Source: an uncultured Collinsella sp. | GTDB taxonomy: Bacteria; Actinomycetota; Coriobacteriia; Coriobacteriales; Coriobacteriaceae | NCBI GenBank assembly: GCA_900544385.1 | Contig: UQVD01000016.1 | Location: forward strand, 1-27,299 | Length of the DNA: 27,299 nt | Direction: 5' to 3' | Shown: piece by piece, positions 1 through 7,690 of the stretch | Layout: each line of letters begins with the position of its first letter | Position numbering within the stretch: the stretch's first letter is position 1 | Position numbers and translations under genes: made by a program | Notes under the pieces: generated by a model | The model's database searches: none | What the model saw: the letters and a program-made list of their open reading frames with translations, nothing else | Told to the model about the DNA's origin: nothing

Positions 1-7
1 CTGCATA

Positions 8-40
8 TCGTCGGCAGCGTCAGATGTGTATAAGAGACAG
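8..40 (+). other. Illumina Nextera (Tn5) adapter left in the assembly
   Basis: The 33 bases match the Nextera read-1 transposase adapter over its whole length, as known from sequencing chemistry. They end in the 19-bp Tn5 mosaic end AGATGTGTATAAGAGACAG (22-40). This is a library artefact, not biology. Bases 1-7 are outside the adapter and have no assignable origin. Genuine genomic sequence probably begins at 41. Confidence 0.97.
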
Positions 41-70
41 GCCAAAATAAACCTGTCCCTTTTTGGCAGG
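41..70 (+). repeat. Dispersed 30-bp intergenic repeat, copy 1
   Basis: This stretch matches the reverse complement of 4890-4919 at 27 of 30 positions. It also contains a small hairpin of its own: AAACCTG at 49-55 pairs with CAGGTTT at 67-73. The other copy lies just after the asp23 stop codon, so both copies are intergenic. A family of short dispersed repeats is inferred from two copies only. It could also be the 3' end of an upstream transcript cut off by the contig end. Confidence 0.55.
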
Positions 71-92
71 TTTCTAGAAAGGCTTTCGGACT

Positions 93-2276
93 GTGAAGGA
101 TTCCGATCTCTCCACAACGGCTGCGCGCGACGCTGCCCGCATCGTCTGGTTTAAGCGCTACCCCGCCAAGCAGACGCTCATCGCATTTTTGCTCGCGCTG
201 TTGGCGACCACGGCGTTTTCCATCGATCCCGCCCCGGTGTCGAGCAACGCAGTCTTGGCGATTGACCCCAAAGCCTCGGGCATGCTGTACGTGTGCTACG
301 AGGTGCTCCTCTCGTTTGCCGGCCATACCGACGCGGTCATGCTGCTTGCGCTTGCCTGCCTGCTCACTCTGCCGTTTCGCTACGTGTTCTTTGGCCGTGG
401 CGACACCTGGCGCCCATCGATCATTCTGCCGTCGCTGTTCTTCGCCATCTGCATGGTGTTCGGCCGCAGCTACGATCTCACCGACTCGGCCGAGATTGTC
501 CTTGGCGACAAAGCTCGCATCATCTGCGCCTGGATTGGCGGCGCGGGCTGGATGCTCCTAGCGATCGTGGCTTTCTATCTGGCTTTTGAGTGCCTGGATT
601 GGCTGAGCTCCCGACGCATCCCGTTTTCCGAGGCGCACTTTGGCCGCATATGGCGCGTTGCCCACGCTGGGCTCTCAAAGCATCCCTTTGCCAGGCCCTT
701 CCTGGTGCTTATGATCGCCTGGGCACCCACGCTCATCGCTTCGCTACCCGGCCTTTTTATGGGAGATACGGGTGCGCAGATTCGCCAGTGGTTCAACTAC
801 CCCAACGGCACGAGTGACTACCTGCGTCTGCTCAATCCCAATGTGTTACTCAACGGACATCACCCCGTGGTGCACACGGCTATCATCGGTTCGTGCGTCC
901 AGCTGGGGCTTTCACTGTTCAACAGCGCCAACGCAGGTCTTGCCATCTACACTTGCACTCAGTTCGTCATTACGGCTGCCTGCATGGCCTATTCCATTTC
1001 GTCGCTGCGCAAACTGGGCGTGAGCCTGCCGGTTCGCGGTGCGATCCTGCTGTTCTTTGCGTTTATGCCGATGTTCTCTAACTACGCGGCGCTGCTCACC
1101 AAAGACGTGCTGTTCGCCGACGCGTTTTTAGTGCTGTTGGTGCAGACCGTGAAGCTCGTGGCCTGCGGCTTGCCCCGTCGCGATGCCAATGCCGAGCGTG
1201 CGGGCGAACAGAGGCCCGTTCTCTTTGCGCGCCACGACTGGCTGCTGCTCGCTCTGGGCGCCATGGGTTCCACGTTTCTGCGCAACGGCGGCCTGGTGTT
1301 TCCCCTGGCGGCATGCGTAATCGCGGCGGCGTTTTGCGCATGGGACGCGCATGTGGCTCGTCGTGCAGCCAAGCAGACTGGTACTGCGCCTTTGGGCGCC
1401 ATCCCGCGTTTCCGCTGGGTTGGTGTTCTCGCGGTGCTCGCGCTCTGCCTTGCCTCTAATATGTACTTCACCAAGGTCTTTATGCCGGCGCACGATATCA
1501 CGCCTGGTTCCAAGCGCGAAATCCTCTCGATTCCGTTCCAGCAGACGGCTCGTTTCGTCCAAAAGCACGACGGCCTCAACTCGGGCGTCAACCCCACGGT
1601 TAAGGAGGACGGCACCATCGTGGAGGCTCCTTGCGACGGTTCGGTGACCGACGAAGAGCGTGCCGTGATCGACCGGGTGCTCAAGTACGAAAATCTGGGC
1701 CGCCGTTACAACCCGGATAAGTCGGACGCCGTCAAAAATTGCTTTAACGAGTACGCCTCGCAGGAGGACATCGATGCCTATTTTGAGGTCTGGGCGCAGA
1801 TGTTCAAAAAGGATTCCGAGTGTTATATCTCGGCGCTCATCAATAACTATTACGGCTACTTTTATCCGAGTGCCCGCGATGCGTGGGTCTACAGCACGGC
1901 GCGCAGTGCCGAGATCATGGCGCGTCCCGACAACCTCAAGTACTTCGACTTCCATCCGGTTGACAGCAACGCGGTGCGCTGGTGTGACCACCTGATCAAT
2001 CTGTACCGTGTGGCGGTGCAGCGCATCCCGTTTATTTCGCTCACCATGAGCTCGGCCACCTATGTGTGGATCATGATCGCCGTGGTGGTCTACCTGCTGC
2101 GTCGTCATTCATGGCGTGCGCTGGCGATCTGGGTGCCGCTGTTGGGGGTGCTCGCCGTGTGCCTGATTGGTCCGTGCAACGGCTCGACCTACATGCGCTA
2201 CCTGTATCCGGTCATCGCCTGCATGCCCTTCGCCATCGGCGCCACCGTTACCCGCAGCGACTTCCTCTGGTCCTAA
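93..2276 (+). CDS. Large polytopic membrane protein, DUF6020-like
   Basis: A 727-residue integral membrane protein with a GTG start and a GAAAGG ribosome binding site about 10 bases upstream. A short charged N-terminus precedes roughly a dozen hydrophobic segments, starting near residues 28-46. A conserved-looking extracytoplasmic block near residues 225-265 contains GDTGAQIRQW and NGHHPVVHT. A soluble loop of about 150 residues (roughly 465-625) precedes the last membrane helices, which end with MRYLYPVIACMPF. This layout resembles the DUF6020 family, whose members look like GT-C type membrane glycosyltransferases or related envelope enzymes; that function is inference. The gene stands alone on its strand, and its upstream context is lost at the contig end. 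Confidence is high for the coding call and moderate for the family. Confidence 0.8.
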   Translation: MKDSDLSTTAARDAARIVWFKRYPAKQTLIAFLLALLATTAFSIDPAPVSSNAVLAIDPKASGMLYVCYEVLLSFAGHTDAVMLLALACLLTLPFRYVFFGRGDTWRPSIILPSLFFAICMVFGRSYDLTDSAEIVLGDKARIICAWIGGAGWMLLAIVAFYLAFECLDWLSSRRIPFSEAHFGRIWRVAHAGLSKHPFARPFLVLMIAWAPTLIASLPGLFMGDTGAQIRQWFNYPNGTSDYLRLLNPNVLLNGHHPVVHTAIIGSCVQLGLSLFNSANAGLAIYTCTQFVITAACMAYSISSLRKLGVSLPVRGAILLFFAFMPMFSNYAALLTKDVLFADAFLVLLVQTVKLVACGLPRRDANAERAGEQRPVLFARHDWLLLALGAMGSTFLRNGGLVFPLAACVIAAAFCAWDAHVARRAAKQTGTAPLGAIPRFRWVGVLAVLALCLASNMYFTKVFMPAHDITPGSKREILSIPFQQTARFVQKHDGLNSGVNPTVKEDGTIVEAPCDGSVTDEERAVIDRVLKYENLGRRYNPDKSDAVKNCFNEYASQEDIDAYFEVWAQMFKKDSECYISALINNYYGYFYPSARDAWVYSTARSAEIMARPDNLKYFDFHPVDSNAVRWCDHLINLYRVAVQRIPFISLTMSSATYVWIMIAVVVYLLRRHSWRALAIWVPLLGVLAVCLIGPCNGSTYMRYLYPVIACMPFAIGATVTRSDFLWS

Positions 2277-2306
2277 CTTGGTGCATTGGGGTCAGGTTTC
2301 TTTACA

Positions 2307-2341
2307 CCAAAGGGGGCATCGTCACGACGCCTTCATTTTGG
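2307..2341 (+). terminator. Weak hairpin after the membrane protein gene
   Basis: CCAAA and TTTGG arms enclose an inner stem GGCATC/GACGCC with one A/C mismatch and the loop GTCAC. It lies 30 bases after the stop at 2276. The T-rich part lies inside the stem and there is no clean downstream U-run, so this is only a possible terminator. Confidence 0.3.
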
Positions 2342-2440
2342 GGTTTATCTCGCAGGCTAGTAGGTATATCATAACGACGTTTGTTTATATTGCCCGAGCA
2401 TTTGCGCTGGGCTTTAGGTCGAAACCGATAGGAGACACGT

Positions 2441-3247
2441 ATGTCCGGACACTCTAAGTGGGCCACAACCAAGCATCGTAAGGGCGCGCAGGACGCCAAG
2501 CGTTCCGCCCTCTTCTCCAAGCTCAGCCGCAACATCACCGTTGCTGCCCGTCTCGGCGGTGACCCGCTGCCCGAGAACAACGCCAGCCTCGCCGCTGCCG
2601 TTGCCAAGGCCAAGGCTCAGTCCATGCCTAAGGACAAGATCAAGTCCGCTATCGACAAGGCTTTTGGTTCGGGTGCTGACGCCGCCGTCTACGAGAACAT
2701 CGTGTACGAGGGCTACGGTCCCGCGGGTGTCGCCGTCTACGTCGACTGCCTGACCGACAACCGCAACCGTACCGCCGCTGATGTCCGTTCCGCCTTCTCC
2801 CACGCTGGTGGCAACCTGGGCACCTCTGGCTCCGTCGCCTTCCAGTTTGAGCGCAAGGGCCAGATCGTCGTCGCCAAGGAGATCCTGGACGAGAACGCCA
2901 AGAAGGAGACCATGATCGCCAACGGTGCTGCCGGTGACGAGGATGAGTTCATGATGGCCATCGCCGAGGCCGGTGGCGAGGACTACGAGGACGCCGGCGA
3001 GGAGTGGATCGTCTGGACTACCGCCAACGAGGTCATGGCTGTCTCCAAGGCGCTCGAGGAGCAGGGCGTCCAGGTCAAGGGCTCCGAGACCACCATGGTC
3101 CCGACCACCCCGACCGAGGTCTCCGGCGCCGACGCCAAGAAGGTTCAGCGCCTCATCGACCGTCTTGAGGAGCTCGATGACGTCCAGGACGTCTACAGCA
3201 CCATGGACATGACCGACGAGGTCATCGCTGCCCTCGAGGAGGAGTAG
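2441..3247 (+). CDS. yebC: YebC/PmpR family regulator
   Basis: The 268-residue product opens with the family signature MSGHSKWATTKHRKG and continues with the expected blocks SMPKDKIKSAID, YEGYGPAGVAVYVD, LTDNRNRTAADVR and GGNLGTSGSVAFQF. YebC-family proteins were first described as DNA-binding regulators. More recent work on some members links them to ribosomes and translation of difficult peptide stretches, so the role here is open. It is somewhat longer than the usual 240-250 residues, partly because of an acidic insert near residues 165-190 and an acidic C-terminus (ALEEE). The ribosome binding site AGGAG (2430-2434) sits six bases before the ATG. It is monocistronic: a strong terminator follows. 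The usual neighbours ruvC, ruvA and ruvB are not in this window. Confidence 0.96.
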   Translation: MSGHSKWATTKHRKGAQDAKRSALFSKLSRNITVAARLGGDPLPENNASLAAAVAKAKAQSMPKDKIKSAIDKAFGSGADAAVYENIVYEGYGPAGVAVYVDCLTDNRNRTAADVRSAFSHAGGNLGTSGSVAFQFERKGQIVVAKEILDENAKKETMIANGAAGDEDEFMMAIAEAGGEDYEDAGEEWIVWTTANEVMAVSKALEEQGVQVKGSETTMVPTTPTEVSGADAKKVQRLIDRLEELDDVQDVYSTMDMTDEVIAALEEE

Positions 3248-3316
3248 CGCCAGCACGGATTGAGCCGTGCATATCTGGGCATAATGAAGCGAGCATGCAA
3301 GCCTCGTGGAATAGAT

Positions 3317-3360
3317 GAGCCGGATCCGCGTGCGTATAGCACCGGACCCGGCTCTTTTAT
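3317..3360 (+). terminator. Rho-independent terminator after yebC
   Basis: A 12-bp stem with one mismatch (GAGCCGGATCCG at 3317-3328, CGGACCCGGCTC at 3343-3354) is followed directly by TTTTAT. It separates yebC from the envelope-stress operon. Confidence 0.88.
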
Positions 3361-3413
3361 AATGATGCGAACCGTTTTGCATTTCGAGAGCCGAGATTTG
3401 AAGGGAGCGCCGC

Positions 3414-3959
3414 GTGCGCGTACTCAAACGAGCCCTAGCGATCGTGTATCTTGCCGCCACCATCGTGGCGCTGGGTACGCTTTTCTGCCAGTTTTGGGGT
3501 CCGTATACGTATCGCTTTATGCTGCTGATGCGCGACCCCATGCCGCGCATCGTCGTGACGGCGTGTGCCGGCGTCGTGGCGTTTGGCGTACTGCTGAGCT
3601 TTTTCCGCCTGATGTTCGCCCGTCGCGAGCCGTCCTGCGTGCATCCGGCGGGGGAGCGCAATATCGAGGTTACCCTTGCGGCGCTTTCTTCGTGCGCCAG
3701 GGTTGCTGCCGAGCGCGACGACCGCGTGATGGTCGAGCATGTCGAGGCCCGCGTCCAAGGCCCCGACGATTCGCACGTCCGTTTTAAGGTCGAGGCTATC
3801 GCGCTTGACGATAAGGACGTGGCATCTCTGGCTACCGCGATGCAGCAGCGCATCGAAGAAGCCTGCGATACCATGCTCGGCGCGCCGGGTACGACCGCGC
3901 GCGTCCGTTTTTTGCCGTCCAAGACTACCGTCCAGACCGTGGAGGTTTCCGGTGAGTGA
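3414..3959 (+). CDS. AmaP-like alkaline shock response membrane anchor
   Basis: A 181-residue protein with a GTG start and ribosome binding site GAAGGGAG eight bases upstream. Two hydrophobic helices (about residues 7-29 and 43-65) are followed by a soluble domain resembling Asp23 itself. In Staphylococcus, AmaP anchors the abundant protein Asp23 to the membrane. The gene order here (two-TM protein, DUF2273 protein, Asp23 protein) matches the arrangement of such clusters, and that context supports the call more than sequence does. It overlaps the next gene by eight bases, so the two are probably translationally coupled. The symbol is left blank because orthology to amaP cannot be shown by eye. 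Confidence 0.75.
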   Translation: MRVLKRALAIVYLAATIVALGTLFCQFWGPYTYRFMLLMRDPMPRIVVTACAGVVAFGVLLSFFRLMFARREPSCVHPAGERNIEVTLAALSSCARVAAERDDRVMVEHVEARVQGPDDSHVRFKVEAIALDDKDVASLATAMQQRIEEACDTMLGAPGTTARVRFLPSKTTVQTVEVSGE

Positions 3960-4329
3960 TACCAATCAAGATAAGACCGCTCGTACGCCGCGTCTGACGA
4001 TTGACCAGAGCGCCACGCCGGCGAGCGAACCTGTCGATTCCAAAGCAGAGACAACCGAGTTACAAGAAGCGGCAGCCGCGGATTTTGACGAGGCTGTGGG
4101 TCTCATCAAGGGTACGGGTGCTGCCATCTGGAGCTATGCTGTGCGTCATCCCAACACCACGCTCGGCGCCGTCGCCGGCTTTATCCTCGCCGTGTTGGTG
4201 CTCACGTTGGGCCTGTGGGACACGCTCGTCATTGCATTCTTCGTGCTGATCGGCGCTGTGATCGGCCAAATTCGCGACGGCGAGAACGGGATCGTCAACT
4301 TCTTCGGCCGTCTGTTTAGCGGCCGCTAA
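3952..4329 (+). CDS. DUF2273 small membrane protein of the Asp23 cluster
   Basis: The start is placed at the GTG at 3952 because GGAGG (3941-3945) lies six bases upstream and the reading overlaps the previous stop by eight bases. An open frame extends further upstream but would run through the preceding gene. The 125-residue product has a polar, disordered-looking N-terminal half (residues 1-55). Two closely spaced transmembrane helices follow (about 68-87 and 90-108), starting with HPNTTLGAVAGFILAVLV and ending in a short basic tail FFGRLFSGR. The double-helix core with a central LGLWDT turn fits DUF2273, a family found almost only beside Asp23-type genes. The long polar N-terminus is extra compared with the usual roughly 60-residue members. 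Confidence 0.8.
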   Translation: MSDTNQDKTARTPRLTIDQSATPASEPVDSKAETTELQEAAAADFDEAVGLIKGTGAAIWSYAVRHPNTTLGAVAGFILAVLVLTLGLWDTLVIAFFVLIGAVIGQIRDGENGIVNFFGRLFSGR

Positions 4330-4373
4330 TATGTATTCGACTGTCGCATCCGCGGCAGGCATAAGGAGGAACC

Positions 4374-4889
4374 ATGGCTTTTAATACGAAGGTCGATGTA
4401 GCCGATACCGAGCTCGAGGAGAACGAGGCGGTCGTCGCCGAAGCTGAGGATGTGACGCTCGAGGACGAGGCTCTCGTCGAGGCCGAGTCCGATACGGATG
4501 AGGACGACGAGGAAGCGGACGAGTCCGAGGACTCGCTGACCTATTCCAACGGTGTGATCGAGAAGATCGTTGCCATGGCCACCCGCGAGGTTCCGCACGT
4601 TCTGGGCATGAAGGGTAACCTCATGCACTTTGTGCAGGAGCAGTTTGGTGCCGAGAATCTGACCAAGGGCGTGACGGTCGAGGTCACCGATGACAATCGC
4701 GTGGTCGTCAACATCTCCGTCATCATCGAGTACGGCGCCTATGCGCCCGCGATCTTCGACGATGTCAAGGCACGTGTCACCGAGCGCCTTGCCGCGATGA
4801 CCGGCCTTGAGGTGGCGGGCGTCAACCTGCGCATCGAGGATGTCATCACCCCCGAGGAGTATGAGCGCCGCACCAGCCAGCACGAATAA
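4374..4889 (+). CDS. Asp23/Gls24 family envelope stress response protein
   Basis: A 171-residue protein preceded by a strong AAGGAGGA ribosome binding site. The domain from about residue 55 onward is typical Asp23/Gls24: YSNGVIEKIVAMATREVPHV, a central VEVTDDNRVVVNISVIIEYG strand pair and a C-terminal VNLRIEDVITPEE. Members are abundant proteins found under the membrane and linked to alkaline or cell-wall stress. The first 54 residues are strikingly acidic (runs such as DTDEDDEEADESED) and not part of the domain, so they are probably a disordered tail. It is the last gene of a three-gene operon with its putative membrane anchor and a DUF2273 protein, followed by a hairpin terminator. Confidence 0.92.
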   Translation: MAFNTKVDVADTELEENEAVVAEAEDVTLEDEALVEAESDTDEDDEEADESEDSLTYSNGVIEKIVAMATREVPHVLGMKGNLMHFVQEQFGAENLTKGVTVEVTDDNRVVVNISVIIEYGAYAPAIFDDVKARVTERLAAMTGLEVAGVNLRIEDVITPEEYERRTSQHE

Positions 4890-4919
4890 CCTTCCAAAAA
4901 GGGATAGGTTTGTTTTGGC
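4890..4919 (-). repeat. Dispersed 30-bp intergenic repeat, copy 2
   Basis: Inverted copy of 41-70 with 27 of 30 bases identical. It begins directly after the asp23 stop codon and lies before the operon terminator. Confidence 0.55.
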
Positions 4920-4942
4920 AGGTTTTATCTGCGAAAACGTTA

Positions 4943-4987
4943 AACGGCCGACCGCGCAAGCAAAAGCGTGGCCGGCCGTTATTTGTA
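4943..4987 (+). terminator. Terminator hairpin after the Asp23 operon
   Basis: Fifteen-base arms AACGGCCGACCGCGC (4943-4957) and GCGTGGCCGGCCGTT (4966-4980) pair at 13 of 15 positions around an A-rich loop. A weak T-rich tail (ATTTGT) follows. Confidence 0.75.
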
Positions 4988-5026
4988 TGCCCCCCGATGT
5001 GGGCATACCGCTCGTCTAACTAGGGG

Positions 5027-5054
5027 TTGCAATCGTCGCGTTCCGCGTTACCCT
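5027..5054 (+). promoter_or_regulatory. Possible sigma-70 type promoter of the YitT gene
   Basis: TTGCAA (5027-5032) and TACCCT (5049-5054) are separated by 16 bases and lie about 45 bases upstream of the start codon, immediately after the upstream terminator. The match to consensus is partial; position supports it more than sequence. Confidence 0.38.
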
Positions 5055-5097
5055 AATGGGCGCATTGTTTCCAAATTGTTAACGAGGGGTTGCCGTA

Positions 5098-6120
5098 ATG
5101 GCCGACGAGCACGAAACAGAAAGCAAGGCATGGGCGATTGAGGCCGCCGCGGCAGAGGCGGCATCGCGTGCTGCCGAGGAGGTGCATCGTCCTCCCGTAG
5201 TGCCGATGGAGCGCGTGGTCGATCGCGATGTTATCGAGCGAGGCGAGCGCGCTGGTCGCAAGCGCAGCCAGGAGCCGGGCTTTCCGCGCTTTTTTGCCGA
5301 GCTCAATTTGGGCCTGATCCTCACGGCCTTTGCCATCGTCGCGTTTAAAACCCCTAATCACTTTGCTTTTGGCGGCACCTCGGGCGTGTCGGTCATTCTG
5401 TCCACGCTGTTCCCGACCCTGCCCGTCGGCGTTTTTATGTGGATTATCAACGCGGTCCTGGTCGTTCTGGGCTTTATTTTTTTGGAGCGCAAGGCAATCC
5501 TGTGGAGTGTCTTTGCCTCGTTTGCGCTGTCCGCCTATGTTTCGCTGTTTGAGCTCTTTATTCCGACCGATGTCTCGATGACGGGCGATATGTGGCTTGA
5601 CCTGTGCTTTGCCGTGATTCTGCCGGCGCTCGGCAGCGCTATCGTCTTTGATATTGGCGCCTCGACGGGTGGCACGGACATTCTCGCCATGATCCTCAAA
5701 CGCCGCACGACGCTCGAGATTGGCCGCGCCCTGCTGTTGGTCGATATCGGCATCGTGACCATCGCGGCCTTCTTGTACGGTCCGCGCGTCGGTCTGTATT
5801 GCGTGCTTGGCCTGTTTGCCAAGACGCTTGTGGTCGACAAAGCCATTGAGAGCATTCACCTTCGTAAGGTCTGCACGGTCATTTGCTCCGAGCCCCTTAA
5901 GGTCGAGGAGTTTATCGTCAAGCATCTCAACCGTACGGCGACTATCAGCCGCGGCTACGGTGCTTTCTCGGGCAAGTGCGTGACGGTGATTATGAGCGTG
6001 CTGAGTCGTCGCGAGGCCGTGCAACTGCGTCGCTACGCGCGCGAGATCGATCCGGGTGCCTTTATCACGATTGTTGACAGCTCCGAGATCGTCGGCAAGG
6101 GCTTCCGCGGAACGAACTAA
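5098..6120 (+). CDS. YitT family membrane protein (YitT plus DUF2179)
   Basis: A 340-residue protein with ATG start and GAGGGG ribosome binding site eight bases upstream. Residues 1-60 are a charged, Ala/Glu-rich cytoplasmic extension. Five to six hydrophobic segments follow (about 65-265), including the family-typical FGGTSGVSVIL near residue 92 and GASTGGTDILAMIL near residue 185. The C-terminal soluble domain (about 270-335: KVCTVICSEP, GYGAFSGK, IDPGAFITIVDSSEIVG) fits DUF2179. YitT proteins are widespread membrane proteins whose substrates are mostly unknown. The N-terminal extension is longer than in common Firmicutes homologues. No operon partner is visible: a terminator lies upstream and a 149-base gap lies downstream. 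Confidence 0.92.
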   Translation: MADEHETESKAWAIEAAAAEAASRAAEEVHRPPVVPMERVVDRDVIERGERAGRKRSQEPGFPRFFAELNLGLILTAFAIVAFKTPNHFAFGGTSGVSVILSTLFPTLPVGVFMWIINAVLVVLGFIFLERKAILWSVFASFALSAYVSLFELFIPTDVSMTGDMWLDLCFAVILPALGSAIVFDIGASTGGTDILAMILKRRTTLEIGRALLLVDIGIVTIAAFLYGPRVGLYCVLGLFAKTLVVDKAIESIHLRKVCTVICSEPLKVEEFIVKHLNRTATISRGYGAFSGKCVTVIMSVLSRREAVQLRRYAREIDPGAFITIVDSSEIVGKGFRGTN

Positions 6121-6269
6121 CGCAGACGTATTCAACGAACCGCCTGCCGGCGCCGTGTACCTTGCAAATCGGTCATCTTTGAGTATTTGACCCCACATTG
6201 GGCAATAATGATGCTAAAGACATCGTTTGCGATCCAAGTGATTCGTTCAAGATACGAAGGGATGATTCT

Positions 6270-7559
6270 ATGTTCTGCTCGCAGTGTGGCGCCCCCATGG
6301 GCGATAACGACAAGTTCTGCGGCGCGTGTGGTGCTCCTAATGCCGGTGCCGCTGGGCCTGCTCCCCAGGGACAGCCTCAGCCCCAGCAGTTTGTTCCGCA
6401 ACCGCCCGTGGCGAATGCGCCAAAGGGCTGTGTGGCTCAGGCGTTCCAAGATATGACCAAGACTCCGGGTGTGCTTCAGCGTGTATGCCAAATCGCGTTT
6501 TTGCCGGCGCTGATTTGCGTTGTGTCGCTGCTCGTGTTGTTTATTCCCGTTATTGGCGGCATTGCGGCTGCCATCGGCTTTTTGGCAGCTTGCATTGCGA
6601 GCGTGTGCGGTTCCGGCTTTGGTATCGAGTGGGGCCGTGATCTTTCGCTCAAGGTCGATGACGGCATGGACCGTCCACTCATGCGTTCCACGTCGTTTGG
6701 TCTCGGAGTCTTTTCGAGCGTTATTTCGGTCGTGCTCGAGGTTATCGCTGCCATTCCCGTTATCGGTGTAGTGCTTTCGCTGGTGGAGAGCGTGGTAATT
6801 GGCGCCGCGGGATCGTATTCTTATTACGGCTCTTATGCGCTCGCGGCTGCGCTGTTTGGCTCGCTTGGCCTGCTTGTCCTGGCTATGATTGCCACGGCGG
6901 TCTTGGGGGTCTTCTTTAAGATGTTTGCCGACATCGCCGTGATGCACTTTGCGGTGACCGGTCGTGTGGAGAGCGCGTTTTCGCTTGATAAGGTCTGGGC
7001 GGCCTTTAAGAACAATAAGACCAAGCTGTTCTGCGCTTCGTTCCTCCCCGAGTTTTTGACGGGTCTGGTCGCTAACGTTGTCACATGGATCCTGACGCTC
7101 GTCTTTGGCACCATTGCCTCTGTCGGTATGTATAGCTACTACTACCGTCCTGCGGCTATTGAGGCGCTTGTTACCGGCGGTGGCATTACGCTCGTATTGT
7201 TCTTGGTGCTGACGGCGTTTGTCACGGTATTTCTCGCGGTCTTTGGCAAGATGCTCAAGCACCGTGCCGTTGGCTATTGGGTTGCACGCTATGCAAGCGA
7301 ATGGGCCGATGAGGATAAGGACGACGTTCTGACTTTTGTATTGCCCTTCGAGAAGAAGTCCACTTCTTCGGGTTACAGCGCTTCGGATGCTTCGCCGGCA
7401 CCTGCACCTGCACCTGCATCTGCACCCGAGCCCGCGCCCGAGTCTGAGACGGCGCCCGAGCCTGAGACGGCATCTGAGCCCGAGCCTGAGCCGGCACCTG
7501 CACCTGAGCCTGAGCCGGCTTCCGAGTCAAGCTCCGACGAGGATCCTCAGGACGAGTAG
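6270..7559 (+). CDS. Zinc-ribbon multi-pass membrane protein (DUF4013-like)
   Basis: The start is set at the ATG at 6270, which has GAAGGG eight bases upstream and places a zinc ribbon at the N-terminus. The frame is open for 24 more codons upstream but those look non-coding. The 429-residue product begins MFCSQCGAPMG with cysteines at 3, 6, 17 and 20, a classic short zinc ribbon. A Pro/Gln-rich linker (about 25-50) comes next, then six or more hydrophobic segments between about 70 and 345 in an arrangement resembling DUF4013. A long Pro/Glu/Ala tail (about 375-429) closes the protein. No enzymatic motif is seen. Such zinc-ribbon membrane proteins may act in envelope organisation, but this is speculation. 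Confidence 0.85.
   Translation: MFCSQCGAPMGDNDKFCGACGAPNAGAAGPAPQGQPQPQQFVPQPPVANAPKGCVAQAFQDMTKTPGVLQRVCQIAFLPALICVVSLLVLFIPVIGGIAAAIGFLAACIASVCGSGFGIEWGRDLSLKVDDGMDRPLMRSTSFGLGVFSSVISVVLEVIAAIPVIGVVLSLVESVVIGAAGSYSYYGSYALAAALFGSLGLLVLAMIATAVLGVFFKMFADIAVMHFAVTGRVESAFSLDKVWAAFKNNKTKLFCASFLPEFLTGLVANVVTWILTLVFGTIASVGMYSYYYRPAAIEALVTGGGITLVLFLVLTAFVTVFLAVFGKMLKHRAVGYWVARYASEWADEDKDDVLTFVLPFEKKSTSSGYSASDASPAPAPAPASAPEPAPESETAPEPETASEPEPEPAPAPEPEPASESSSDEDPQDE
7396..7529 (+). repeat. Low-complexity Pro/Ala/Glu codon repeat inside the zinc-ribbon gene
   Basis: Imperfect tandem CCTGCA and GAGCCTGAG units encode PAPAPAPASAP followed by EPEPEPAPAPEP-type sequence. It is in frame with the gene and encodes a likely disordered, acidic tail. 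Repeats of this kind can change length by slippage, and short-read assembly may misjudge the copy number. Confidence 0.85.
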
Positions 7560-7609
7560 CCATGCCGCCTGCCATTTGGGGACGGGGTAGAAATAACGCT
7601 TGACAAATG

Positions 7610-7648
7610 AGCGGGGGAGGACGTGTCGAAACGTCCGCCCCCGCTTTG
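7610..7648. terminator. Hairpin between convergent genes
   Basis: Fifteen-base arms AGCGGGGGAGGACGT (7610-7624) and ACGTCCGCCCCCGCT (7631-7645) pair with one mismatch around GTCGAA. It sits between the plus-strand zinc-ribbon gene and the minus-strand peptidase gene and may end both, although T-runs are poor on either side. Confidence 0.7.
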
Positions 7649-7690
7649 ACATCGCGATGTGGTTATGACTGCGAGATGGCAACGAATCGA

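Noticed and set aside
2414..4054. A 546-codon minus-strand frame across yebC and the AmaP-like gene
   Set aside because: It covers two well-supported plus-strand genes and a terminator, and has low-complexity composition.
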